Source of the DNA: Cyanobacteriota bacterium SRBZ.bins.94.201705
GTDB taxonomy: Bacteria; Cyanobacteriota; Cyanobacteriia; Cyanobacteriales; Cyanobacteriaceae
NCBI GenBank assembly: GCA_030549855.1
Contig: JAUQQP010000028.1
Coordinates: forward strand, 1-32,438
DNA length: 32,438 bases
Direction: 5' to 3'
Shown here: in pieces, positions 14,691-24,000 of the stretch
Layout of the letters: each line of letters starts with the position of its first letter
How positions within the stretch are numbered: position 1 is the first letter of the stretch
The notes under the pieces: model-generated
The model's input: the letters and a program-made list of their open reading frames with translations, nothing else
Databases searched by the model: none
What the model was told of the DNA's origin: nothing
Position numbers and translations under genes: made by a program

Positions 14691-17600
14691 GATGAATCTG
14701 CTAGGAGTAGACACATGGCAAATGAGTATTGTTGTAGCGATGAGGGAAGAGTCTAGGAGGCAACTATTGTCATTATAAGAGTGAGGGCAAATTTTTATTG
14801 TGACTTTTTCAAAAGAGGTGTATATCAGACAAACATATTTGGTTTCACCCTGCTGACGGGGAAAGTCTCATTAGAAATAGACGACAAGTATTCTTGTCAG
14901 GGTTATCCCATTTATCCCATGGGAAGGTATTTAGGAAACAAGTTTTATTAGGATGACTTTCCTGGAGGAAGTATCTACTATTGGATGAGTATTATGGGGG
15001 GTAGTCTGACAGGAGGCTATTTGGCAGACGGGTATTGTTGTTATACCAGAAGACAGCCCCATGGTCCATATACAATTGCTTTAAAAAAAACTACACTGGA
15101 AATTAGTCTTCCTAGACTGGGGGAAGTGTTTTACAAGCAACTGTTGTGGTTAGCCGAATGGAGGCGGTGGTTGTGAGTGAGAGTTGGCGGTGTCTATCCA
15201 TGGAGAAGGTGTTGTTAGCATAACCCAGCCAAGTCTAGTATGCCATCACTGTTGGGGGGATTTTGCCGGGTTTAGGGGGGAAAAGTCCATCGGCTTGTTA
15301 TGGTATTAGAGTAACATATTGGAGTAACCCGGCTTGGTGATGGGAGATAAACAAGTGTCATTAGCCTTCCTGTAGGAAGATAGCCCAACTTTACTGGAAT
15401 GGACACATGTTAACAGATATAATTGGTAGGCACATGTTTTTAAAAGTACTGTGATAGAGGCATTAATGCGTTTAGAAGACAAACGTTGTGTTGTTAGCCT
15501 AAATAGACTGAGATGCCGGGGGGAAGGTGTGGTTTGTATGAATTCAAGGGAGAATGTTGGTCGTTGTTGGTGTAAATTTATTGGTAGGGTGGGTATCTTT
15601 AGGATAGGGTGATTTAGTTTTAATACTTAAATGTTACTAGGCTGGGTTTAAGAAAATACTGAGGGGAGTGTTAGTGGCATACAGGAGAAGTTTGTCGCCA
15701 GTGTGACTAGACTGGTATGCCACTAAAGGGAAGCTATAGTGGAGTTTTCTTGGTGTAACCCGGAAGACGGAGGGATGATTAGACTGAGGCATACACACAA
15801 GTATTGTTGGTATTGTTAGACTGACTACACTAAAAAGCCTCATGAGGCATATACAGGTATTTTCGGCCTGACTATACTAGAAAATAACCTCATCAGACAG
15901 AGAAAATGTCTAGCAGTAAGATGTCTTTAGTGTAACACTGAGAGGGAGATTTAGGCAGCAGTAGTTATTGACGTGACTCAGATAAGGATGTCTATCTGGT
16001 AGACTGGTGTTGTTAGTACAACTTTCTCCCAAAGAGACGATAGAGGGGGATAGCGAGGCAGGCGAGGGATGTATCCGCCAACAAAATCATTCCACCAGAG
16101 AGGGTTTACAATACGAGTATACCCAGTATAAGCTAGCCGGGGTTATTTAGCGGGTATTATTAAAACGAGTTGACATAGAGGGGGGATAGGGGACAATTGT
16201 TTACTGTTGGCATTATCCCAAAAAAAGAAATATTAGACAAGTTTTGTTGGCGTGGCTTGGGGGGATGGGGAGACTATTGTTGTTAGATTTGGTTGGGGTA
16301 AAAGACAACTGAAGAGGGTTTCTAGTATACAAGGGTTGTTGGCTTGATTTCTCTAGAGGATATCTAGCAGACAATTGTAGTGAGTTTTTCTCCAAGTAGC
16401 CGGAAGGTGGAATGAGGCTAGAAAGTGTCTAGTATACAACTGAAGGAGGTAACTAGACGAGTGTTAGCTGTTGGGGGAAGACTTGGAAAAAATGTGGCAG
16501 ACGACTGTTTCCAACCTGCTGAAGGGGAGGCAGCATGAGTCGACTCAATGTGGGGGAGATAATTGATATGGGATAAAGATAGCCACAGGTATCGCTAGGT
16601 TTGGGTTTGACAGAGGTTGGGAGACTATTATCTGTCATTGTTACTCCTGGATAGACTAAGGGGGTTGTGGAGGAGATATTTTTGGTTTCAGCTAACTGGG
16701 GAATATGGTACAGACTCGTTATTTTAACTCAGCGGGAGACGTTTGGAAGGAAAGTAGTGGTATATGACGAGACAGAGGAATACACAAGCCATTGTTATTC
16801 GGATTACACTGTCGACTAGGAGGAATGGGTGGCAGACGGGTGAGGGAGGATTTTACGCCGAGAGTATTCAACTGTTGTCTATGGGAAAGAATACCAAAAG
16901 AAGTGGTGTTATTAACAGTAAGAGGATATTTAGCAGGCAACTGTTGTTGGTGTGGAAAAGCGGGAGAATATCTATCCAGTAGGCATCAATTCTCAGTATC
17001 GCCTTGCTTTAAATAGGAAGGGGGAAAAGACAGTTGTTGAGGTAACTGTGGAGAAAAAAAGTTGGGGGTGAGGTGGGTAGAGGGAGTTTGTTGACAGGGA
17101 TGACTCCACCCCAATGTCTAGCAGACAATTGTTGTTGGTGATTTTGTTTTGGGGAGTATATGATGGCAGGAGATAGTTGTGGGTTTCACCTGGGGAAAGC
17201 GATTATTTATTCCCGGGGTGATTCAACTATAGAGGTATTTACTATAAGGGTATATATATACAAATTTGCTGGGGGGTATTTAATAGGCTGGCATTGTTGA
17301 GACTGGATAGGCTGGTATTGTTAAGGCTAGTTGGGTTTGGGGGATGTATACTGAACAATTGTTGAGGCAACTAGAGTGGGGGGGAGGCAGGTTACTGTTG
17401 AGTATTGTCAGTATAAGGGGGAGGGTAAATGCCTGTTTAGTAGAAGAGTGTTGTTAGTCTAAAGGGGGGTATTTGTCTGGCAGAAAAGTGTTATTGGTGT
17501 TAATTTCCAGGGGGTATACTAGAGGAGATAACTATTGGGTAGACAATGTCAGGGAAGGCAATAGTTGACTGTTGTGGTGATGAGGGATTGGCAAAAAGAG

Positions 17601-17967
17601 GATGAATAATGGGAGTGGAAAGATTCTGGCAGACAAGGGAATTTGGTGTCATGCCGGCAGGCGGGGGTTGGTTGTAACCTTTATAAAATTTTAAAAAAAA
17701 AAACTAGGGCGAAGGAATACTCCTGTTTGTAGAGATTTTTGATGTCGCCATTTTCATTTAGTAAACAACTGTTGCCGCTTTTGCCAGGTTTAGCTGGCAT
17801 TTTGGGGGGTGGTAGGTTTTATTCTACCAAAAAAGGTGGTGTCATTTTTGAGGGATGAGTGGTGTTGCTGTCATTCAACCGAGGAGGATTGTCATTGTTA
17901 CTTTACTGGAGGAGGATATTAACTAATAATAGGGATTAGTGGCGTGGTCTATAATATTGGTGAAACA

Positions 17968-20397
17968 ATGCGTATTTCTTTAAACTGGTTGAAAGAATTT
18001 GTACAGGTAAAACTGTCAGCGGAGGAATTAGCCAAGACTCTAACCATTGCTGGTTTTGAAGTGGAAGAGATTGAGGATAGACGCTTATGGGCAGAGGGAG
18101 TGGTTGTGGGGAAAGTATTAGAGTGCATCCCTCACCCCAATGCTGATAAACTAAGTGTATGTAAAGTAGATATTGGGGAAAAATCTCCTTCTCAGATTGT
18201 ATGTGGTGCGTCTAATGTAAGGGAGAATATACTGGTTGCCGTTGCCAAGCCGGGGAGTTATTTGCCTAAGGTGGATTTGAAAATTAAACCCACTAAATTG
18301 AGGGGGATAGAAAGCAATGGTATGATTTGTTCATTGGCAGAGTTAGGGTTAGAAAAAGAAAGTGAGGGGATACATATTCTAGAGGGGGATTATAAAGTAG
18401 GGGAGGATATTCGCCCGATTCTAGGTTTAGACGATGTTATCCTAGAAGTAACTGCCACTGCCAATCGCGCGGATGCTTTGAGTGTGGTGGGGGTAGCCAG
18501 GGAGGTAGCCGCCTTAACTGGGGAAAAACTCACCCTGCCGCAGATTGAGGGGAAAATCAACCCCATAGCCTCTGACAAGGTAGCCATTGAGGTGGAAAAC
18601 TCTTCTGCCTGTCCAGCATATATTGCTACAATCATCGAAGGAGTAAAAATTGCGCCTTCCCCCGACTGGTTAAAAAGACGTTTACAGGCGGCGGGGATAC
18701 GCCCTATAAATAATGTAGTTGACGTCACTAATTATATCCTTTTAGAATGGGGGCAGCCTTTACATGCCTTTGACAAAGATAAGCTACATACCATTGCTAA
18801 CAGTGACAGTTTGACAGTAGGTGTGCGTTTTGCCAAGGAGGGGGAGACTTTAACAACCCTAGACAGTCAACAGAGAAAATTAACTCCCCAAAACTTACTC
18901 ATTACCATCAACAACAAGCCAGTAGCCTTAGCCGGTATAATGGGTGGTGAGGAAAGCGAGGTTGACGAAAATACTCAGAATATCTTACTAGAGGCTGCCC
19001 TTTTTGACCCAGTTGTAGTTCGTCGTAGTGCAAAAATTCAAGGAATTCGTACAGAATCTTCTACTCGTTACGAGAGGGGAGTAAACCAGGTAGAGTTAGA
19101 GAAGGCTTTAAATAGGGCGATTTCTCTCATCACCCAACTAGCTGGTGGCTTTGTTACCACTCAAATTATAGCCGACTATCGCTCTTATTCTACTCCCGTT
19201 ATTGAATTGAGACTCCAGCGTTTGCATCAGGTGTTAGGAAAGGTAAAGAGGGGGGATACAATTATGGACATTCCTCCCCTTGATGTAGTTAGGATTCTAG
19301 AAGACTTAGGGTGTCAACTGGAGGTAAAAACAGAATCCCCCCTGGTGTGGCGGGTAAAAATTCCTCCCTATCGTTATCGAGACTTAGAAAGGGAGATAGA
19401 CTTAATTGAGGAGGTAGCCAGACTTTACGGTTATGACAATTTCCATGACACTCTTCCCTCCCTTCCCTCAGTAGGCTATCTTCCTACCAATTATCAGATT
19501 CAAAGGCTTGTTAGGGCAAACTTGAGGGGATTAGGGTTAACAGAATTGATGCATTACTCCCTAGTCAATGCCAAGGTGGCAGGGATTAAAATTGCCAATC
19601 CCCTGTTTGTGGAATATTCCGGTTTAAGGAGTAATTTGATTGACGGTTTAATTGACGCCTTTGAATACAACATCCAACAGGGGAATGGTTGTTTAAATGG
19701 TTTTGAAATAGGGAGGATTTTCTGGGTGGAAAACGGGGAGAAACGAGAGGCGGATGCTTTAGGGGGAATATTGGGGGGTGACTTATATACCGAAGGCATT
19801 TGGGTGAGAAGCGGCAAACCCCAACCCATGACATGGTATGAAGCGAAGGGAATCCTTGACAGTTTCTTCAACTCCCTGAGGTTACCCATCACATATCAAG
19901 CAGAGTCGGGTGACAGTCGTCTTCATCCTGGACGCACTGCTGGTTTGTGGTTAAATAAGAATAGGATTGGTGTGTTTGGACAACTCCATCCTCGTTTACG
20001 ACAACAAAGAGACTTACCTGACAGTGTTTACGTATTTGAGTTACAATTAGACCCTATAATCAGCTTTTTACAACAAAGGCACATACAAACCCCAACCTTT
20101 AAACCCTATTCTACCTACCCGGCGGTAGAAAGAGACATAGCCTTCTTCATCTCCACAGACATACCCGTGGCAGAGGTAGTCTCGGTAATGAGGAAGGCGG
20201 GTGGCAAGTTGTTAGCTGACGTGAGGTTGTTTGACGAGTATAAAGGGGAGAATGTGGCAGAGGGAAAAAGGAGTTTAGCCTTTACCCTTGTCTACCGCTC
20301 TCCTGATGGTACACTAAAAGACAGTGATGTAGAGCCAATTCATGATAGAATCCGTCAAACCCTCAGCCAGCATTTTGACATTATCCTCCGCAGTTGA
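17968..20397 (+). CDS. pheT: phenylalanine--tRNA ligase beta subunit
   Basis: An 809-residue subunit of the alpha2-beta2 enzyme that charges tRNA-Phe in the cytosol; pheS is not adjacent, as is common in cyanobacteria. The ATG at 17968 ([12 protein letters not shown]) is the conserved start; a GTG 24 bp upstream is less likely. Domains in order: N-terminal segment; tRNA-binding EMAP-type domain (about 40-150, [15 protein letters not shown]); B3/B4 editing domain (about 215-385, GRG-free [16 protein letters not shown] and GQPLHAFD); B5 (about 411-480); the core with [14 protein letters not shown] (about 477); and the C-terminal FDX-ACB anticodon-binding domain (about 710-809, [14 protein letters not shown]). 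Length and motifs are normal, so the gene is intact although repeat DNA presses on both ends. Any promoter must lie in the array. Confidence 0.96.
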   Translation: MRISLNWLKEFVQVKLSAEELAKTLTIAGFEVEEIEDRRLWAEGVVVGKVLECIPHPNADKLSVCKVDIGEKSPSQIVCGASNVRENILVAVAKPGSYLPKVDLKIKPTKLRGIESNGMICSLAELGLEKESEGIHILEGDYKVGEDIRPILGLDDVILEVTATANRADALSVVGVAREVAALTGEKLTLPQIEGKINPIASDKVAIEVENSSACPAYIATIIEGVKIAPSPDWLKRRLQAAGIRPINNVVDVTNYILLEWGQPLHAFDKDKLHTIANSDSLTVGVRFAKEGETLTTLDSQQRKLTPQNLLITINNKPVALAGIMGGEESEVDENTQNILLEAALFDPVVVRRSAKIQGIRTESSTRYERGVNQVELEKALNRAISLITQLAGGFVTTQIIADYRSYSTPVIELRLQRLHQVLGKVKRGDTIMDIPPLDVVRILEDLGCQLEVKTESPLVWRVKIPPYRYRDLEREIDLIEEVARLYGYDNFHDTLPSLPSVGYLPTNYQIQRLVRANLRGLGLTELMHYSLVNAKVAGIKIANPLFVEYSGLRSNLIDGLIDAFEYNIQQGNGCLNGFEIGRIFWVENGEKREADALGGILGGDLYTEGIWVRSGKPQPMTWYEAKGILDSFFNSLRLPITYQAESGDSRLHPGRTAGLWLNKNRIGVFGQLHPRLRQQRDLPDSVYVFELQLDPIISFLQQRHIQTPTFKPYSTYPAVERDIAFFISTDIPVAEVVSVMRKAGGKLLADVRLFDEYKGENVAEGKRSLAFTLVYRSPDGTLKDSDVEPIHDRIRQTLSQHFDIILRS

Positions 20398-20972
20398 TAG
20401 GGAGATAGGGGTTAGGTATTGGGAGGGATAAGGCTTGTCTTCACTGTGGGGGGATGGCTGGGGAGGAAAGGGGCATATAATAGCAGTATTCCGATAGTCA
20501 TCCCTTCTCCAGGGGTTTATAATCGTAAGCCTATATATTGGGTTTATCTTGTCTCTACTAGGGGGGGATATATAAATGCCTCCCCGACTGTATTTGAATG
20601 ACAATCATTTTACTTTGTTTAGGAGAAATGGGAGGATAATAGTCTACTGACATCTGGGGGTGTAGTAACTAGTCTTCACAGTAACGGGGGTAGGCTTGCT
20701 TGACCCGGGGCATGTACAATAATAGTCATCCCAGGATTAGCCTTTGGAAAACCTTGTGAGTCTTTCTGGGATTGTTAAGGTTATAAATGATTAACTGTCT
20801 CAATTGTAGCCTTTGAAAAACTCCACTCAGGAAAGGGGGTAACTAGTTTTTTGTGTCTGCCAACAACAATTGTCTTCAGCCAGTCTGTTTACCGGTTAAA
20901 ATCCTCCCCCAAACTCCTCCTTGTTGCCGCTTGTCTGCCAATGATAATCATCCTCTTGGCGAAAAAAGATAT

Positions 20973-21006
20973 AAAAGGTGTGGGAGTAGAAAAGGTGTGG
21001 GAGTAG
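20973..21006 (+). repeat. perfect 17-bp tandem duplication
   Basis: AAAAGGTGTGGGAGTAG occurs twice in succession without a mismatch (20973-20989, 20990-21006). Its perfection shows that it is younger than the degenerate repeats around it. Confidence 0.9.
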
Positions 21007-21043
21007 AAAAAAGACTGGGAAGGAAAACCAATCCCATAGGAAT

Positions 21044-21510
21044 GATAAAGACTTTTTCTCAGAAGACAGTTTATATCCCAACAATCATCATCCCTCCTCC
21101 ACACATAGCAATGATAATAACCTTCCCCCAGAAGATAGTCTATATCGCAACAACCGTCATCTTTTGGCTAACACGCGGGAGTGATAATACCTTTGCCTCA
21201 GAAGACAATTCATATTCTGACAACCATAATCCTCCCGCCAATACAAGGGAATGATAATAACTTTCCCCCAGAAAACAGTTTATACAACCATAATCTTCCT
21301 ACCAATACAAGGGAGTGATAATAACCTTCCTCCAGAAGATAGTCTATATCGCAACAACCGTCATCTTTTGGCCAACACACGGGAGTGATAATAACTTTCC
21401 CCAGAAGACAGTTTATATCCTAACAACCATTATCCTTCTATACATAGTAATGACAATGACTTTTCTGCAGAAGACAGCTTATATCCTGAAAACCCCCATC
21501 TTCACCTCTA
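21044..21510 (+). repeat. ~70-bp tandem repeat, seven units
   Basis: Units start at GATAA.. (21044), 21113, 21183, 21253, 21317, 21387 and 21452, with spacings 69, 70, 70, 64, 70 and 65. Each reads GATAATAACTTTCCCCAGAA, then a GACAGT-TATAT block, then CAACCATNATC and a block ending GGGA or AGTA. Units 2 and 5 are especially close (both contain AGATAGTCTATATCGCAACA and GTCATCTTTTGGC), as are units 4 and 5 at their junction (ACCAATACAAGGGA), hinting at copying of multi-unit blocks. Confidence 0.85.
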
Positions 21511-21616
21511 AATTCCCAGCCGGGGATGGTAAGGGAATGGTGAGGAGTCTTAACCGCAGACGAATGATAATCATTCTACAATAATATCAGGTAACCGGGA
21601 AAAGTAGCAAAACACA

Positions 21617-21703
21617 GACGAGTAATGGCAGTTGTTGTCTTAAATTCCCTGTGGAGAAAGTCAACAGATGTAGACGAATGACAATCATTATCTAATATTG
21701 ACT
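21617..21703 (+). repeat. ~90-bp direct repeat copy 1 (copy 2 at 21804-21893)
   Basis: Both copies share AGACGAGTAAT, GTTGTCTTAAATT, CCTGTGG, AGTCA, ACGAAT, AATCATT and TAATA in order, 187 bp apart. Each contains one Fur-box-like palindrome near its right end. Copy 2 differs by a G-run expansion and point changes. Confidence 0.75.
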
Positions 21704-21803
21704 AAAAGTCATCCCGGATTCCCGCTGTGGGGGGAGGTTGATGGCAGGCGAAGGATAATATCCCCCAATAATGGCGGGTGACTGGGAGGGGGTAGCTAAG
21801 GAT

Positions 21804-21893
21804 AGACGAGTAATAGTAGTGGTTGTCTTAAATTTCCTGTGGGGGGGGAGTCAGCGGCTGTATACGAATAATAATCATTCTTTAATAGTAACT
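21804..21893 (+). repeat. ~90-bp direct repeat copy 2
   Basis: Second copy of the 21617-21703 element. It carries a run of eight to nine G after CCTGTG and the palindrome variant AATAATAATCATT. Confidence 0.75.
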
Positions 21894-21947
21894 GGGAGAC
21901 GCAGGGGGGTGATAGTCGTCGTCAGAGGGGGAGGAGAGGGAACGTCT

Positions 21948-21966
21948 TATAATGATAATCATTATT
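21948..21966. promoter_or_regulatory. near-consensus Fur-box-like palindrome
   Basis: TATAATGATAATCATTATT agrees with the classical 19-bp E. coli Fur box (GATAATGATAATCATTATC) at 17 of 19 positions and is a perfect palindrome in its central bases. It lies 15 bp past the stop of the minus-strand comF-like gene and about 690 bp before the next plus-strand start, so no gene is in an ordinary position to be controlled by it. It is the best of seven related palindromes in this spacer (AATGAYAATCATT-like at 20597, 20940, 21563, 21677, 21867 and 21951), so it may be a repeat element and not an operator. Confidence 0.4.
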
Positions 21967-21980
21967 TTTGTGTTAGGCAA

Positions 21981-22640
21981 CTAGTAGGAAGACAGTGAAA
22001 GGGTGGCAATACCCACTGTTTTTAGTTTTCCCCTGGTTAATACGGCTTTAGCCTCCCTGAAGGTGGTGCCGGTGGTGTAAATATCGTCCACAATGAGAAT
22101 GGAGGTGTTTGGTTTGATTTTCTTTTTGTAGTCTTTAGCCAACTGGAAGGCTTGCCGGATGTTTTCCTGTCTTTCCGTGGGATTGAGGTTAAACATTGCC
22201 TTTGTATTTTTAACCCGTAAAAGGAGACGGGGTTGGAGGGTATAACCGGTTATTTTACAAAAGCCTCGGGCTACCAATTCCGCCTGATTATAGCCTCTAG
22301 TTTTTAATTTTTGCTCATGGATGGGGATAGGTACAACTATTAGTTGTTTGTATTGTCGCCGATGGTTATAGGCTATCCATTTTTCTCCCAACCATTGTCC
22401 AAACAATTCTCCCAATTCCTTCTTTCCATTGTACTTTAAAAGGGCTATACATCGTCTCAAATGGCCATCATATTTCCCCCAGGAGAAGAGAAAAAATCCC
22501 TCCTCCAACCAGAGGAAATTATCCGTCAGTTGACAACAGGCCAGTTTTTGTTGACAATAATAACAGAGCCCATTTTCTGCTACTGTTCCACACACTGGAC
22601 AATTTGGTTTTAGGAATAAGTCTAGGATAAATTTAAGCAT
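21981..22640 (-). CDS. ComF family protein (phosphoribosyltransferase-like)
   Basis: A 219-residue protein from the ATG at 22640 (MLKFILDLFLKPNCPVCG); an upstream in-frame start at 22757 would add 39 atypical residues inside the divergent gene. The N-terminal zinc finger has CPVC (14-17) and CYYC (26-29). The PRTase domain has VPIPIHEQKLKTRGYNQ (103-119) and the PRPP loop ILIVDDIYTTGTT (181-193). ComF proteins are needed for DNA uptake in competent bacteria and interact with the ssDNA-handling machinery; in cyanobacteria a role in natural transformation is plausible but unproven here. Its start codon is only 10 bp from that of the divergent DUF3531 gene, so each promoter must lie in the other's coding region or both leaders are nearly absent. 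Confidence 0.88.
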   Translation of the reverse strand: MLKFILDLFLKPNCPVCGTVAENGLCYYCQQKLACCQLTDNFLWLEEGFFLFSWGKYDGHLRRCIALLKYNGKKELGELFGQWLGEKWIAYNHRRQYKQLIVVPIPIHEQKLKTRGYNQAELVARGFCKITGYTLQPRLLLRVKNTKAMFNLNPTERQENIRQAFQLAKDYKKKIKPNTSILIVDDIYTTGTTFREAKAVLTRGKLKTVGIATLSLSSY

Positions 22641-22650
22641 TGTAGGCCAA

Positions 22651-23100
22651 ATGGAAGTTAAATTTAGGGAGTTTAATCCTTTTGATTTGTGGATTTGGTT
22701 AGAATTTGAAAATGCCCCCTCTGACATGGAGAAACAATATGTAGAGGAGTTATTCAACTCCTGGTTTTACATAGGTAAACTGGGGGGTTTTAATGCCGAA
22801 AATTTGCAAATCCAGGAAAGGGGAGTAGACATTAGCTATCTGGAGTATGATGAAGAATATGCGGACAATGCTATGATGGCACCTATGCATAACATGGGAG
22901 AATTCGAGTATTTAGGCAATTGGGCGAGATGTTGGTTTGATTTGGGCACTAGTGATTTAATTGCTTTAGACATTCTTATTAATTCTCTGCGGGAATTATC
23001 AAAAGACTATGTAGCCATAAAACAGGTGATTTTCGGAGGAGAGAATGAAGACTGGAAGGTAGACAGGAAAAACGAATATGCTGAGTTTGATTCTTATTAA
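22651..23100 (+). CDS. DUF3531 family protein
   Basis: A 149-residue soluble acidic protein of the DUF3531 (PF12049) family, found in cyanobacteria and plastids and of unknown function. Typical features are MEVKFREFNPFDLWIWLEF at the start, SDMEKQYVEELFNSWFYIGKLGGFN in the middle (24-48), MHNMGEFEYLGNWARCWFDLGTSDLIALDILINSL (79-114) and a C-terminal acidic end. No signal peptide or membrane segment is present. It diverges from the comF-like gene with a 10-bp gap and converges with the small membrane protein gene with a 7-bp gap. Confidence 0.85.
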   Translation: MEVKFREFNPFDLWIWLEFENAPSDMEKQYVEELFNSWFYIGKLGGFNAENLQIQERGVDISYLEYDEEYADNAMMAPMHNMGEFEYLGNWARCWFDLGTSDLIALDILINSLRELSKDYVAIKQVIFGGENEDWKVDRKNEYAEFDSY

Positions 23101-23107
23101 AATTAAG

Positions 23108-23347
23108 TCATCTTTTGGTAAAATTTTCTAGCTGTTTCAACCCCCAAGAAAGAAAAATTGCGGCAAAGAGAATGCCAATTGCCGGATTGAAGAGGGGTTG
23201 CCACAGTCGATACCAAATCTCCCAACCTAGGGAGACACCTAAGAATTTGCCAGTTAAGGCTACTACAAACCAAATAAAGCCAATAATCACCACAAAAACA
23301 TCGGCTACTAGGAATCTTTCTAACCACAACAACAGTTTTTCTTTCAT
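23108..23347 (-). CDS. small conserved membrane protein, unknown function
   Basis: A 79-residue protein from the ATG at 23347 (MKEKLLLWLERFLVADVF); an extension to 23377 adds ten residues less likely to be used. It has an amphipathic N-terminus and two hydrophobic helices (about 14-37 and 54-72), with FNPAIGILFAAIFLSWG in the second. The pattern resembles small cyanobacterial integral membrane proteins. The overlapping frame at 23103-23390 is a shadow. It shares a 97-bp intergenic region with apt, in which a palindromic promoter element serves both directions. Confidence 0.65.
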   Translation of the reverse strand: MKEKLLLWLERFLVADVFVVIIGFIWFVVALTGKFLGVSLGWEIWYRLWQPLFNPAIGILFAAIFLSWGLKQLENFTKR

Positions 23348-23388
23348 AGGCCAAGCCGGGAGAAGAAAATGATTCAATTATCCCCACC

Positions 23389-23400
23389 AATTATATAATT
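23389..23400. promoter_or_regulatory. palindromic -10 element shared by apt and the small membrane protein gene
   Basis: AATTATATAATT is a perfect 12-bp palindrome and so reads TATAAT on both strands (23394-23399 plus; 23395-23390 minus). It lies 45 bp before the apt ATG and 42 bp before the divergent ATG. Flanking CCCC and GGGGG could extend a hairpin. No good -35 hexamer is visible, so this is a candidate only. Confidence 0.4.
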
Positions 23401-23444
23401 AAGGGGGATTCGACTCCCGGTACACCTACAGAAGTGACAACAAA

Positions 23445-23966
23445 ATGGACATAAAGGCTTTAATCCGCAACATTCCTGATTTTCCTAAACCGGGTATTAT
23501 TTTCAGGGATATTACTACACTACTGAAGGACGCTAAGGGGTTAAAATATGTAATCGATTCTTTAGCCTATAAATGTGAACAACTGCCCAGTCTTCCGGAA
23601 TATGTCATAGGTATAGAGTCAAGGGGGTTTATATTTGCCCCTGCCTTAGCTTATCATCTCAATGCCGGTTTTGTGCCTGTGCGGAAAAAAGGGAAACTCC
23701 CTGCTGCTGTTTATAGTATCGAATACTCTTTAGAGTATGGCACAGATACTTTAGAAATACATCAAGACGCAGTCTCTCCGGGTGCTAAAGTAATGATTGT
23801 AGACGATGTAATAGCCACGGGAGGCACAGCCAAAGCCGCTGCCGACTTGCTTACCAGAATTGGCTGTGAGATTGTGGCCTTTGGTTTTATTGTAGAATTA
23901 AAGGGGTTGGGAGGGAGGAATAGACTTCCTAATGTGCCCTGTTTAACTCTTGTGGAATACGACTAA
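23445..23966 (+). CDS. apt: adenine phosphoribosyltransferase
   Basis: A 173-residue enzyme that salvages adenine to AMP using PRPP, in the cytosol. [24 protein letters not shown] (1-24) is the usual start. [15 protein letters not shown] (56-70) and the PRPP-binding loop [14 protein letters not shown] (116-129) are intact, as is [10 protein letters not shown] (78-87), the flexible catalytic loop region. Length matches the family. It lies in a dense block of unrelated housekeeping genes and converges with the TPR gene with a 34-bp gap. Confidence 0.96.
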   Translation: MDIKALIRNIPDFPKPGIIFRDITTLLKDAKGLKYVIDSLAYKCEQLPSLPEYVIGIESRGFIFAPALAYHLNAGFVPVRKKGKLPAAVYSIEYSLEYGTDTLEIHQDAVSPGAKVMIVDDVIATGGTAKAAADLLTRIGCEIVAFGFIVELKGLGGRNRLPNVPCLTLVEYD

Positions 23967-24000
23967 TTTTTAGGGTTTTTGGCTGCTAAAATAATCTGAC

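Larger units (their letters stand above)
11900..17930 (+). repeat. ~6.0-kb degenerate repeat array, unit about 35-45 bp
   Basis: Successive stretches repeat one loose pattern. By eye the unit has a first half near TGTTGTTGGTGTGACTTTAC and a second half near TGGGGAAGTGTCTAGCAGAC, followed by GACTA. Clear examples are at 12630, 13050, 13090, 13170, 14180, 14320, 16240, 17120 and 17895. TTGTTGG or TTGTTAG occurs about two dozen times, all on the plus strand; TTTACTGG and TCTAGCAGAC variants recur between them. Units differ by substitutions and small indels, so no long frame persists and the small open frames are chance. The plus strand is rich in G and T throughout. The array stops within about 40 bp of the pheT start. 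Not CRISPR: units are not identical and have no uniform spacers. Confidence 0.8.
20398..21980. other. 1.58-kb repeat-mosaic spacer between pheT and the comF-like gene
   Basis: No gene is supportable; the open frames at 20853-21254 and 21315-21584 are by-products of a 70-bp repeat whose period is not a multiple of three. Besides the repeats listed separately, a related pair GGGGCAT..TA..ATAGTCATCCC occurs at 20470-20504 and 20707-20732, with a third AGTCATCCC at about 21707. CTGTGGGGGG tracts occur at 20451 and 21727. 20866-20940 carries TGTCTGCCAACAACAATTGT, which is close to the reverse complement of the unit in the array before pheT. Confidence 0.6.

Noticed and set aside
12506-17016. Small open frames of 60-86 codons on both strands
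   Set aside because: They follow the repeat unit in changing frames, have no ribosome sites or family resemblance, and often overlap one another.
11900-17930. CRISPR array
   Set aside because: Units are strongly diverged, of varied length, without constant repeats or unique spacers, and no cas genes are near.
20853-21584. Open frames of 133 and 89 codons over the 70-bp repeat
   Set aside because: The period is not a multiple of three and the peptides are translations of the DNA repeat; no start signals or homologues recognised.
23401-23430. tRNA-like T-arm words (GGGGATTCGACTCCCGG)
   Set aside because: The flanking bases do not form a proper T-stem, and no anticodon arm or acceptor stem is found upstream; the region is the apt promoter and leader.
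23967-24000. Bidirectional terminator between apt and the TPR gene
   Set aside because: T-rich bases are present but no stable stem precedes them.
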